A DNA stretch of 7,598 nucleotides from Candidatus Latescibacterota bacterium (lineage in GTDB: Bacteria; Latescibacterota; UBA2968; UBA8231), in assembly GCA_022825185.1 (NCBI GenBank), contig JAJDYK010000091.1, positions 1 to 7,598 of the forward strand, read 5' to 3'. Under the pieces are notes generated by a model. That model searched no databases. It was not told where the DNA came from and was given only the letters and a program-made list of their open reading frames with translations. Below are positions 1-7,026 of the stretch, in pieces. The first letter of the stretch is position 1, and each line of letters opens with the position of its first letter. A program made the position numbers and the translations under genes.

Positions 1-1009
1 CGAGCAGGTGGTCACCTACAACGTCGGGCGCAACATCAACTACACCAATGTCTGCTGGGTCAAATGCGACTTTTGCGCCTTCTACCGGCCGCCGGGTTCC
101 AGCGAGGGTTACGTCCTGCCCAACGAGCAGATATTTGCCAAAATCGACGAGTTAGTGGCCTTTGGCGGCGACGAGCCCAAGTCCTGCGAAATTCTGATGC
201 AGGGCGGCCTCAACCCCAAGCTGCGCCTCGATTACTACGAACAGTTGCTCTCGGCGATCAGGGACCGCTATCCGCAGGTGCAGTTACACTGTCTTTCGGC
301 TACGGAAATCATCTACATCGCGCATCTGTCGCGGCTGCCGCTGGACGAGACTATTCGCCGCTTGCGCGACGCGGGGCTGGATTCGATACCGGGTGCTGGA
401 GCCGAGATTCTCAACGACGAGGTGCGCGACATTATCGGCTTTCGCAAGGACCGCACCGAGGAATGGCTGGAAGTGCATCGCGTGGCGCACGCGTTGGGGA
501 TGCCGACCACCGCGACGATGATGTACGGCCACGTGGAGACGGTCGAGCACCGCCTAGAGCACCTCGACCGCCTGCGGCAGCTACAGGACGAGCGCGGTGG
601 CTTCACCGCTTTTATCACTTGGAACTTCCAGCCCGACCACACGGACTTGGCCGCGGACGAGTCGCGTTGGAATGGTGTTAAAGCGACTGGGTACGATCAC
701 TTGCGCACGGTGGCCGTAGCGCGGCTCTTCCTCGACAATATTCCCAGCCTGCAGGCTTCGTGGGTGACTCAAGGGCCTAAGATCGCCCAAGTCAGCTTGC
801 GCTACGGCGTCAACGATTTCGGCAGCACCATGCTCGAAGAAAACGTCGTCAGCGCCGCTGGTACCAGCCATACCAATGAGATGGGCTTGGACGCGATGGA
901 ACGGCTAATCCGCGACGCTGGCTTTGCGCCGCGACGGCGCAACACTTGCTACGAGCCGGTGGACTCACCCTGTCGGATCGACGCTTTGCAAGAGGCTGCC
1001 CATTTATGA
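1..1009 (+). CDS. mqnC: Cyclic dehypoxanthinyl futalosine synthase MqnC (5'-truncated by window edge)
   Basis: Radical SAM enzyme of the futalosine menaquinone pathway; the family converts dehypoxanthine futalosine to cyclic dehypoxanthine futalosine in the cytoplasm. The frame is already open at base 2 (codons for E, Q, V, V, T, Y) and reads into NINYTNVC, so the GTG at 8 is an internal valine and the true start lies upstream. About 335 residues are visible; the family is usually somewhat longer. The radical-SAM cluster motif Cx3Cx2C is at bases 53-76 (CWVKCDFC). Other family blocks follow: MQGGLNP (about residue 64 counted from base 8), PGAGAEIL (128), ATMMYGHVET (169), GGFTAFITWNFQP (197), SWVTQGPK (251) and GSTMLEENVVSAAG (272). 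These favour MqnC over the related MqnE. Its TGA (1007-1009) overlaps the mqnA ATG, so the two are probably translationally coupled. Confidence 0.95.
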   Translation, partial: EQVVTYNVGRNINYTNVCWVKCDFCAFYRPPGSSEGYVLPNEQIFAKIDELVAFGGDEPKSCEILMQGGLNPKLRLDYYEQLLSAIRDRYPQVQLHCLSATEIIYIAHLSRLPLDETIRRLRDAGLDSIPGAGAEILNDEVRDIIGFRKDRTEEWLEVHRVAHALGMPTTATMMYGHVETVEHRLEHLDRLRQLQDERGGFTAFITWNFQPDHTDLAADESRWNGVKATGYDHLRTVAVARLFLDNIPSLQASWVTQGPKIAQVSLRYGVNDFGSTMLEENVVSAAGTSHTNEMGLDAMERLIRDAGFAPRRRNTCYEPVDSPCRIDALQEAAHL

Positions 1010-1800
1010 AGCCGCGCTTGGGCGCGGTCCCGTATCTCAACACGCGGCCCCTCGTCGTTGCCCTCGAACGCGATCCCGCACCTTTCGCCCTGAGTTATTC
1101 GGTGCCCTCGCGCTGCGCGAAGGAGCTGGAGGATGGCACCATCGACGTGGGGATCATTCCCGCGATCGAATACGCCCGCAGCGCTCGTCCCTATTGGATT
1201 GTCCCCGATATAGCCATTGGTTCGCAGGGGCCGGTGCTGACGGTGCGCCTCTTTTGTCGCCGTCCGTTGCCGCAGGTCGAGCGCATAGCTTTGGACACCA
1301 GTTCTCGCACTTCAGTGGCTTTGTTGTCCATCCTCCTGCGCGAAAAATTTGCTCTTACTCCGCAATTGATCGAAGCTCCGCCTGATCTGGAGGCGATGCT
1401 GGAGTGCGCCGACGCGGCCCTGCTCATCGGTGATCAGGTCTTCCCGCACTTGGACGGGGATGTGGAGAGCTTTGACTTGGGTCAAAAATGGACGGCTATG
1501 ACCGATCTGCCTTTTGTGTTTGCCTTTTGGGCTGGCCGCCAGCAAGCGCTCACACCTGTCCAAGTCCAACAATTGCAGCGGGCCAAAGATCAGGGGGTAT
1601 ACCAAGTGCCGTCCATCGCCGCAGCGCACAGTCGAGAATGCGGCGGCTCGCCCGAGTTCTACGAGCGTTACCTGACTCACCACATCCGCTTTGATTTGGA
1701 CGAGGCCGCCCAAGCGGGTTTGCGGCTGTTTTACCAACTGGCTCACCGCCACGGCTTGATTGACGCGGTCCCTCCGCTGCGCTTTTACCCGGCGGCCTGA
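1006..1800 (+). CDS. mqnA: Chorismate dehydratase MqnA
   Basis: Committing enzyme of the futalosine pathway. The family dehydrates chorismate to 3-[(1-carboxyvinyl)oxy]benzoate, the substrate MqnE uses; it has a periplasmic-binding-protein-like fold but is cytoplasmic. The ATG at 1006 gives 264 residues beginning MKPRLGAVPYLNTRPL, exactly where the family begins. A longer in-frame start at 946 would only add sequence lying inside mqnC, so I do not use it. Family blocks seen: VPYLNTRPL (8-16), VPSRCAKELEDGTIDVGIIP (33-52), IAIGSQGPV (69-77), ALDTSSRTSVALL (95-107), LLIGDQ (139-144) and DLPFVFAFWAG (167-177). Length and motif order are normal and nothing is broken. The 4-nt ATGA overlap with mqnC and the 30-bp gap to the prenyltransferase show one operon. 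Confidence 0.95.
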   Translation: MKPRLGAVPYLNTRPLVVALERDPAPFALSYSVPSRCAKELEDGTIDVGIIPAIEYARSARPYWIVPDIAIGSQGPVLTVRLFCRRPLPQVERIALDTSSRTSVALLSILLREKFALTPQLIEAPPDLEAMLECADAALLIGDQVFPHLDGDVESFDLGQKWTAMTDLPFVFAFWAGRQQALTPVQVQQLQRAKDQGVYQVPSIAAAHSRECGGSPEFYERYLTHHIRFDLDEAAQAGLRLFYQLAHRHGLIDAVPPLRFYPAA

Positions 1801-1817
1801 CCTAGGCCGCTTTTGTC

Positions 1818-1825
1818 GAGGAAGG
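1818..1825 (+). promoter_or_regulatory. Shine-Dalgarno of the UbiA-family gene; decides its start
   Basis: GAGGAAGG ends 5 nt before the ATG at 1831, which makes that ATG the preferred start. The in-frame TTG at 1813 lies upstream of this ribosome binding site and would include it in the coding sequence. Confidence 0.7.
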
Positions 1826-1830
1826 TCGAG

Positions 1831-2718
1831 ATGGCTCCCTTGCAGGCCATTGCGGTGTACGGCCGCATGATCAAATTCTCTCACAGCGTTTTTGCTTTGC
1901 CCTTTGCCTTTAGCGGTGCCTTGCTGGCCGCGACTTATACGGGCATTACTCCCGCTCAGATCGGCTGGATTGCGCTGGCAATGGTGGGGGCGCGCAGTGC
2001 GGCGATGGGTTTTAATCGCCTCGTTGATCGCCACCTCGACGCGGCCAATCCCCGCACCCAAAACCGCGAACTGCCACAAGGCGTGGTCTCGCCACAAGCT
2101 GTGGGGGTGTTCGTGGTTCTGTCGGCCTTGGCTTTGGTTTTGGCGGCTTATCAGCTCAATCCTTTGTGCTTTTATCTGTCGCCGCTGGTTTTGGCCGTGC
2201 TCCTGTTCTACTCGCTGACCAAGCGCTTTACTTGGGCCTCTCACTTGGTTTTGGGGCTGAGTTTGGGCGGGGCACCGCTGGGCGCTTGGATTGCGGTTAC
2301 TGGCGGTTTTGACCTCATTCCGCTGCTGCTGTGCTTGGGAGTGCTAGTTTGGGTAGCGGGCTTTGACATCATCTACGCCTGTCAGGATCATGCCTTTGAC
2401 GTCCGGGCCGGACTCCATTCCATCCCGGTCCGCTTTGGCATTGCTCGCGCTCTGCACATTGCCCGCGTTTTGCACCTGTTGTTCGTGGTGCTACTGATTA
2501 TCGTGGGCCGTATGGCTGGATTGAGTTTTTTGTACTGGTTGGGTGTTGTCGTGGTGGCCGGTTTGCTGGTGTACGAGCATCGGCTGGTGCGGGCAGATGA
2601 CCTGTCCCGCATGAGCACGGCCTTTATGACGGTCAACAGCACGGTCAGCCTGATCTACTTTGCCGCGATATTGGCCGATCTGCTCGTCTTTGGCGAGGGG
2701 GAATTGCTGCGCTTTTGA
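1831..2718 (+). CDS. mqnP: UbiA-family prenyltransferase, probable menaquinone prenyltransferase MqnP
   Basis: Integral membrane aromatic prenyltransferase of 295 residues. In this context it should attach the isoprenoid tail to the 1,4-dihydroxy-6-naphthoate made by the Mqn enzymes. The family is related to 4-hydroxybenzoate polyprenyltransferase UbiA. The first prenyl-diphosphate/Mg2+ motif NxxxDxxxD is intact (N62, D66, D70 in NRLVDRHLD) and is followed by NPRTQNRELPQG. The second aspartate-rich motif is intact too (YACQDHAFD, D186 and D190), followed by GLHSIPVRFG. Hydrophobic segments consistent with a multi-pass helical bundle lie around 18-35, 45-60, 90-108, 112-127, 138-155, 162-180, 214-226, 230-247 and 270-287. 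The role as MqnP rather than UbiA is inferred from position directly behind mqnC-mqnA; the fold and family are clear from sequence. No terminator is visible after the stop, and the next gene starts 61 bp later. Confidence 0.88.
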   Translation: MAPLQAIAVYGRMIKFSHSVFALPFAFSGALLAATYTGITPAQIGWIALAMVGARSAAMGFNRLVDRHLDAANPRTQNRELPQGVVSPQAVGVFVVLSALALVLAAYQLNPLCFYLSPLVLAVLLFYSLTKRFTWASHLVLGLSLGGAPLGAWIAVTGGFDLIPLLLCLGVLVWVAGFDIIYACQDHAFDVRAGLHSIPVRFGIARALHIARVLHLLFVVLLIIVGRMAGLSFLYWLGVVVVAGLLVYEHRLVRADDLSRMSTAFMTVNSTVSLIYFAAILADLLVFGEGELLRF

Positions 2719-2779
2719 CGAGGGAATACGAACACGTGCTGGACAATCGTCAGTGTCGTTATCGAATTATGGGCAGGAC

Positions 2780-5700
2780 ATGAAAATTAAAAATATTGAT
2801 TTCCCCCAACGCCTGTTAAACGCCTTGCGCGATGACAAATTGGTGGTTTTCGCTGGGGCTGGCGTTTCAAAGGGCGCACCTGCATGCCTTCCGCTCTTTG
2901 CAGAGTTAGCGGATATGATTGCACAAGGAACCGGTGAAGCCTTACTGGAGGGAGAGCCGACAGACCGTTTTCTCGGGAGACTCCAGCATGCGGAGGTAAA
3001 GGTTCATGCTCTCGCAGCGGAAGTGCTTTCCCAAGAATGCCTTGAAGCTACGGAACTACATCGGGATCTTTTACGACTCTATTCCGACGCTGCGCAAGCT
3101 CGCATCGTTACCACCAACTTCGACCTTTTGTTCGAGCAAGCGTCAGAAGCCGTGTTTGACGACAAGCCCGAGGTATTTCGGGCACCCGCATTACCCTTGG
3201 GACATCAGTTCCGCGGCATCATCCATGTCCATGGTGCAGTCAGCCGTCCCAACGAAATGGTACTTACGGACTTAGATTTCGCTCGTGCCTACCTGACTGA
3301 GGGGTGGGCACGACGTTTTCTCATCGGATTGTTCCGTAATTTCACGGTCCTCTTTGTCGGCTATAGTCACGATGACACGATTTTGAGCTATCTAGCGCGT
3401 GCTCTGCCTGGGGGCGAGGATGGCCGGCGCTTCGCTTTAATAGATGAAAGTAAAAATGACACAGACCGCTGGCGCTTACTTGGGATCGAACCGATTAGCT
3501 ATCCGCAATCAAGCGAGGACGATCATATCGCACTCTACAGAGGTATTCGTGGTCTGGTCAGTCTTGTCCAGTATAGATTCACCGACTGGCAACGCAAGAT
3601 TAACGATATCGCGAAAGAACCACCACCCCTTGACGAGGAAACAGCAGATCTCGTTGAAGATGCGCTTGGGAATGCTAAAAGGATCCAATTCTTCACAGAA
3701 GCGGCTTCAGATCCCAGATGGATTGACTGGCTCGACAAGCGAGGATATCTAAATACGCTGTTTGATGACGGTACGCTCAGCGAGCGGGATGAAATTTTGG
3801 CTTGGTGGCTGACCAATCACTTCACATACGAACATGCTGATAAGCTGTTCCTATTGATTGGCAAGCACAATATGCGCCTGAATCCGCGTTTTTGGGAAAG
3901 ACTGGGATGGAAGTTTGGGGAGGATGAGGCGAGTTCGCTGGATGAGAAAACGTTATCCCGCTGGGTTTCACTTATTCTTGCTACCATTCCAGTGCATATG
4001 CGCCCAAGTGAAATCCTACTACCGATCGGTACGCGTTGCATCGAGCGCGGCATGTTGGACAGTCTGTTGCAGGTATTCGATGCAATGGCGGGAAACCGTT
4101 TGCTCCTCAAGCAAGGCTTCGTTTGGCCTGATGATAACACTGATGATGCGGACGAACCGATCGATGTGGAATTGCCGTTGATAGGCGATCTAATGGATCT
4201 GCATGAACTATGGAAGAAAGGTCTGAAACCCAATATACCTCAAATAGCCGAACCTTTATTTGAGCGGGCTATCACACATCTAGAGGAACAGTACCTCACA
4301 CAGAAGGCTTGGCATAAGGCAAGTCGCAAGTGGGAAAGGGCTAGCTATAGGCGCTCGGCTATAGAACCCCATGAGCAGGATAGTTATCCTGAACCAATTG
4401 ACGTGGTGATCGACTCAGCACGAGACTGCCTCGAATGGTTAATTCAGAATCAAGCAGACGTGGCAGCGCAGAGGTGTATCCGCCTGGCAGCCTCGGGCGT
4501 CCCGTTGTTGCGCCGTCTGGCAGTACATGGATTGTCCAAACGTGGAGACCTGACAGCAGACGACAAGATTGATTGGTTGCTAACGCATATAAATCTGCAC
4601 GACCTGCGAGTTCACCATGAAGTTTTTCGGGCAGTAAGGCTAGCTTATCCTGGGACTAGTCCTGAACGCCGAGAAGCTCTTATTAAAGCCGTATGGACCT
4701 TCCGTTGGCCTAACGAGGAAGACCCCGAAAGGGAAAGAAGTACCGCATATCAGTATTTCAACTGGTTTTATTGGCTCCATGAATCAGACCATAGTTGTGC
4801 CTGCGCTAAGCAAGCCTTAGATGAGGTGCTATCGGCATACCCAGATTTCAAACCAAACGCGCATCCAGATTTTACATCTTGGATTGGCCCGATCCGAAAT
4901 ATTGGCCCTCAAAGCCCTTGGACTGTTGAAGAGCTATTGGCAAAACCGACCGCCGATTTATTTGACGATTTGTTATCATGCCAAAGCACAGAATTGAATG
5001 AATTCGACCTTATGGGACTCAAGAGTAATGTCGGAGAAGCGGCAAGACGAAATTTTGATTGGGGTCTTTATTTGGCTGACGCATTCGCTGAGAATGGGAA
5101 GTGGGACATCCATTTCTGGTCCGACTTGATACGTGCTTGGTCAGAAATGGAGTTAGATGAGGACATGTATCGTAAAGTACTCTACTGGATCGGCAAGACC
5201 GAGTTGGATCCGAAATATAACCGCGAAATCGCCAGTGCACTTTACGCGCTAGTGGAAGATGGAGGAAACTCCTATACTTTAAATTTACTTCCGCAAGCCA
5301 ACAAGGTCGCGGCTGATTTGTGGTGTCGTCTTGAACGAAACGAGCCGATGGTAGAAAAGGATGACAGGCCAGGCATAGTCATCAATCACCCCGCAGAAAT
5401 CCTTGCCGAATTCTGGATTCAGGGGCTTTCTCTCTGGCGGAAGGAACAAGATCCCGAACCCACCACCCTCAGCGGTGAGTACCGTATTACACTGTTCGAC
5501 ATATTGCAGGACCAGCATCTACCAGGTAGGTTGGGGCGGGCGATTCTTGCGAGCCAATTTAGCTTCTTCTTGGACGTTGATGAGATATGGACACGGGAGA
5601 ATTTGCTCCCACTTTTTGCCCCTGACAGCGATGATTTCCAATCAGCTTGGCATGGCTTTCTGAGTTGGGGAAATCTCAATCCCACTGTGGCCGATGCGAT

Positions 5701-6304
5701 GGCAGACCTGTTCCTCAAGGCTGTTGAGCGGATCGATAGTGACCTCTCTAGTCAGCGCAACCAGTTTATCAAACACTATATCTCTATGCTCGCGTATTTC
5801 GCTGAAGATCCTATTAATGAATGGATTCCTTCACTTTTTCTATATGGTAGCCAAGAGGACAAGCACTGCTTTGTATCAGAAATGGGATATCGTTTGCGGG
5901 ACATGGATGAAGCAACACAACGAGAATGGTGGCGACGTTGGCTTAAGCGTTATTGGGAGAATCGTCTGCAAAATGTGCCGCCTACTCCTCTTGAGTCTGG
6001 CGAGATCAAACACATGCTTGGCTGGTTGCCGCACTTGACAGGGGTATTCCCCGAAGCCGTTGATTTGGCAATTCGTATGCCAAAGACTTCATTGCAGAGT
6101 TCCCATTTTATATACAAACTCGATAAAAGTAATCTATGGCAGAGGTACCCCGAGGATGTAGCGAAGTTGTCGATTTATTTGGGGAAATGCGATTTACCGG
6201 GCCATATAGGATCTTCTGTGAGAAAGCTAATTGATTCGATCCTCCATTTGGATATCTCACCAGAACTCAAGCAAGAACTGAAGGAACTGAAAATTCAACT
6301 GTAG
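2780..6304 (+). CDS. Large SIR2-domain protein with DUF4020-like C-terminus; probable anti-phage defence NADase (DSR-like)
   Basis: A 1174-residue protein. Residues about 10-265 form a SIR2-type Rossmann domain with its motifs intact: LVVFAGAGVS (21-30, nucleotide-binding loop), TTNFD (111-115, the invariant Asn-Asp), HVHG (149-152, candidate catalytic His151) and LFVGYSHDD (191-199). Residues about 270-1000 are Trp-, Leu- and acid-rich and look helical (e.g. WIDWLDKRGYL, LAWWLTNHF); I recognise no named domain there. Residues about 1005-1165 resemble DUF4020, a C-terminal domain known from SIR2 proteins: EWWRRWLKRYW (1049-1059), MLGWLPHL (1079-1086) and LWQRYPEDVAKL (1119-1130). Established knowledge: defence sirtuins such as DSR1/DSR2 and ThsA degrade NAD+ and cause abortive infection; assigning this protein to that role is inference. 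I see no signal peptide. The ATG at 2780 is chosen because family N-termini begin about 20 residues before the GAGxS loop; its AGGA (2775-2778) is only 1 nt away, so the start signal is weak. GC and codon use (AGA, ATA, CTA, TTA) differ from the mqn genes, suggesting acquisition. A deacetylase is less likely: I see no Cys4 zinc site within the SIR2 domain. Confidence 0.85.
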   Translation: MKIKNIDFPQRLLNALRDDKLVVFAGAGVSKGAPACLPLFAELADMIAQGTGEALLEGEPTDRFLGRLQHAEVKVHALAAEVLSQECLEATELHRDLLRLYSDAAQARIVTTNFDLLFEQASEAVFDDKPEVFRAPALPLGHQFRGIIHVHGAVSRPNEMVLTDLDFARAYLTEGWARRFLIGLFRNFTVLFVGYSHDDTILSYLARALPGGEDGRRFALIDESKNDTDRWRLLGIEPISYPQSSEDDHIALYRGIRGLVSLVQYRFTDWQRKINDIAKEPPPLDEETADLVEDALGNAKRIQFFTEAASDPRWIDWLDKRGYLNTLFDDGTLSERDEILAWWLTNHFTYEHADKLFLLIGKHNMRLNPRFWERLGWKFGEDEASSLDEKTLSRWVSLILATIPVHMRPSEILLPIGTRCIERGMLDSLLQVFDAMAGNRLLLKQGFVWPDDNTDDADEPIDVELPLIGDLMDLHELWKKGLKPNIPQIAEPLFERAITHLEEQYLTQKAWHKASRKWERASYRRSAIEPHEQDSYPEPIDVVIDSARDCLEWLIQNQADVAAQRCIRLAASGVPLLRRLAVHGLSKRGDLTADDKIDWLLTHINLHDLRVHHEVFRAVRLAYPGTSPERREALIKAVWTFRWPNEEDPERERSTAYQYFNWFYWLHESDHSCACAKQALDEVLSAYPDFKPNAHPDFTSWIGPIRNIGPQSPWTVEELLAKPTADLFDDLLSCQSTELNEFDLMGLKSNVGEAARRNFDWGLYLADAFAENGKWDIHFWSDLIRAWSEMELDEDMYRKVLYWIGKTELDPKYNREIASALYALVEDGGNSYTLNLLPQANKVAADLWCRLERNEPMVEKDDRPGIVINHPAEILAEFWIQGLSLWRKEQDPEPTTLSGEYRITLFDILQDQHLPGRLGRAILASQFSFFLDVDEIWTRENLLPLFAPDSDDFQSAWHGFLSWGNLNPTVADAMADLFLKAVERIDSDLSSQRNQFIKHYISMLAYFAEDPINEWIPSLFLYGSQEDKHCFVSEMGYRLRDMDEATQREWWRRWLKRYWENRLQNVPPTPLESGEIKHMLGWLPHLTGVFPEAVDLAIRMPKTSLQSSHFIYKLDKSNLWQRYPEDVAKLSIYLGKCDLPGHIGSSVRKLIDSILHLDISPELKQELKELKIQL

Positions 6305-6398
6305 CTATGTGCAGATTACTGAGTATCCTCCAGACCTAAACTCCTCACGGAGGTAAAGAAATCCGGTGCTGTAGCTTGCAGGAGCTGAGACTAGGGTG

Positions 6399-6430
6399 CT
6401 CGCCGGCGTTTCTGAAAGAAATAAGGCGAG
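6399..6430 (+). other. Inverted repeat upstream of the RelB-like antitoxin
   Basis: CTCGCC (6399-6404) pairs with GGCGAG (6425-6430) across a 20-nt loop, and the left arm runs into the 8-bp palindrome CGCCGGCG (6401-6408). It ends 45 bp before the antitoxin ATG, a plausible place for an autoregulatory operator of a ribbon-helix-helix repressor. No T-run follows, so it is not a convincing terminator. The arms are short and chance is possible. In the rest of the 6305-6475 spacer I see only a weak 4-bp hairpin (CTCC-tcac-GGAG near 6341-6352) and no confident promoter. Confidence 0.25.
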
Positions 6431-6475
6431 TGATTGATACGAGAAGATTCGTAGATAACCCATAGGAGAAGCGAC

Positions 6476-6706
6476 ATGAGCCTAGTAGCTTTTCAGTTAC
6501 CCGATACAGTCTTTGAACGGCTACAAAAACTGGCTGTCCGCACGGGACGTAGCGAAACCGAATATATGATTGAGGCCATCCGGGAGTATCTAGACGACCT
6601 CGAAGACTTGCATCTTGTCGAACAACGACTGAAGGATATTCACGAGGGGAAATCTCAGACCGTACCTCTTGAGAAAGTCATGAAAGAGCATGGCTTGGCA
6701 GATTGA
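6476..6706 (+). CDS. RelB-like ribbon-helix-helix antitoxin (orphaned)
   Basis: A 76-residue acidic protein. Residues 3-10 (LVAFQLPD) fit the DNA-binding beta-strand of a ribbon-helix-helix fold. They are followed by helix A (11-22, TVFERLQKLAVR) and helix B (SETEYMIEAIREYLDDLED, 26-44), and then a charged tail (EQRLKDIHEGKSQTVPLEKV) of the kind that wraps and neutralises a RelE-family toxin. This is typical of CopG/RelB-type antitoxins that also repress their own operon. AGGAG (6464-6468) lies 7 nt before the ATG, an excellent start signal. Its 3' end overlaps by 17 nt a frame that begins like RelE, the usual relBE layout, but that toxin is only a fragment, so this antitoxin appears to have lost its partner here. 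It could still repress its own operon or counter a RelE encoded elsewhere. The family call is by pattern, not by alignment. Confidence 0.85.
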   Translation: MSLVAFQLPDTVFERLQKLAVRTGRSETEYMIEAIREYLDDLEDLHLVEQRLKDIHEGKSQTVPLEKVMKEHGLAD

Positions 6707-6800
6707 GTTTGCCAAGGACTCCGAGCGCGAATTGAGAAGAATAGATCGACAATCGGCAATGAAAAGGAGATGGACTCGTGATCAAGTCAACTCTAACTGA
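6690..6800 (+). pseudogene. RelE-type toxin remnant (N-terminal fragment only)
   Basis: A 36-codon frame from the ATG at 6690 to TGA at 6798-6800. It begins MAWQIEFAKDSERELRRIDR, which matches the start of RelE/ParE-fold toxins (first beta-strand, then a basic helix ending in a D-R-Q turn). Complete RelE toxins have about 85-90 residues. Similarity stops near residue 24-27, and the rest (MKRRWTRDQVNSN) merely reads through the ribosome binding site and first codons of the next gene. The central beta-sheet and C-terminal catalytic residues are absent, so it should be inactive. The start overlaps the upstream antitoxin by 17 nt, as in intact relBE operons, which supports a true toxin origin. 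The break lies within about 6755-6775, probably a deletion or recombination joining the relBE module to the downstream abrB-type gene. Confidence 0.7.
6764..6769 (+). promoter_or_regulatory. Shine-Dalgarno of the AbrB-type gene; supports its GTG start
   Basis: AAGGAG sits 8 nt upstream of GTG 6778. This supports initiation at the GTG rather than at a later codon, and lies inside the residual toxin frame. Confidence 0.7.
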
Positions 6801-7026
6801 TAAATGGCAAACCACCATCCCGGCCGAAGTCCGCAAGGCACTCCACCTCAAGCCTCGGCAGCAGCTCATCTATGAGTTGACTGACGGTGCCGTTTTGGTG
6901 AAGCCCCAGCCCGAAACGATCAAGGATCTATATGGCTGTCTTGCAGATGGCAAACCCTCTGCGTCCAAATCCGAGGAACGAGAAGCAGCACGCAAAGCAA
7001 GATTCCACGAGGAGTGTGCGCCATGA
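6778..7026 (+). CDS. AbrB/MazE (SpoVT-AbrB) family antitoxin-like transcription regulator
   Basis: An 82-residue protein with a GTG start. Residues 1-45 form a SpoVT-AbrB swapped-hairpin DNA-binding domain: STLTDKWQTTIPAEVRKALHL (4-24) corresponds to the usual TLTSKGQTTIPKEVR block, followed by the LKPRQQLIYEL turn and strand and GAVLVKPQP. The usual glycines of SKGQ and LKPG are W10 and R27 here; the rest of the pattern holds. Residues 46-82 form a charged tail (KSEEREAARKARFHEE) like the toxin-binding tails of VapB/MazE-type antitoxins. Such proteins normally repress their operon and neutralise a PIN-type or MazF toxin encoded next to them. Here the stop codon overlaps the ATG of a lipase gene, and no toxin follows. 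Upstream it overlaps the RelE remnant by 23 nt. It may be an orphan antitoxin or a dedicated local regulator. Confidence 0.85.
   Translation: MIKSTLTDKWQTTIPAEVRKALHLKPRQQLIYELTDGAVLVKPQPETIKDLYGCLADGKPSASKSEEREAARKARFHEECAP
7009..7014 (+). promoter_or_regulatory. Shine-Dalgarno of the lipase gene, inside the AbrB-type gene
   Basis: GAGGAG lies 8 nt before ATG 7023, within the last codons of the preceding gene. The lipase can therefore be translated from its own site on the shared transcript. Confidence 0.7.

Noticed and set aside
64..681. Second + strand frame inside mqnC
   Set aside because: The product is Arg/Ala/Gly-rich with no motif, while the mqnC frame is unambiguous.
1813..1830. 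TTG start for the UbiA-family gene
   Set aside because: The ATG at 1831 has a strong Shine-Dalgarno at proper spacing, and the six extra residues would be encoded by that ribosome binding site.
1312..2244. Minus-strand open frame of 310 codons across mqnA and mqnP
   Set aside because: It spans two well-supported genes on the other strand, its product is a low-complexity Arg/Gln/His-rich sequence, and it has no family motif.
2715..2743. TTGACG as a -35 box for the SIR2 gene
   Set aside because: No acceptable -10 hexamer occurs 16-18 nt downstream, and the hexamer overlaps the mqnP stop codon.
2660..2779. Upstream extension of the SIR2 gene to an ATG at 2660
   Set aside because: The extra 40 residues would overlap mqnP by 59 nt, show no SIR2 similarity and are Cys/Arg-rich; the ATG at 2780 fits the family N-terminus.
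6399..6475. Rho-independent terminator after the SIR2 gene
   Set aside because: The inverted repeat near 6399-6430 is not followed by a T-run, and the loop of 20 nt is long.
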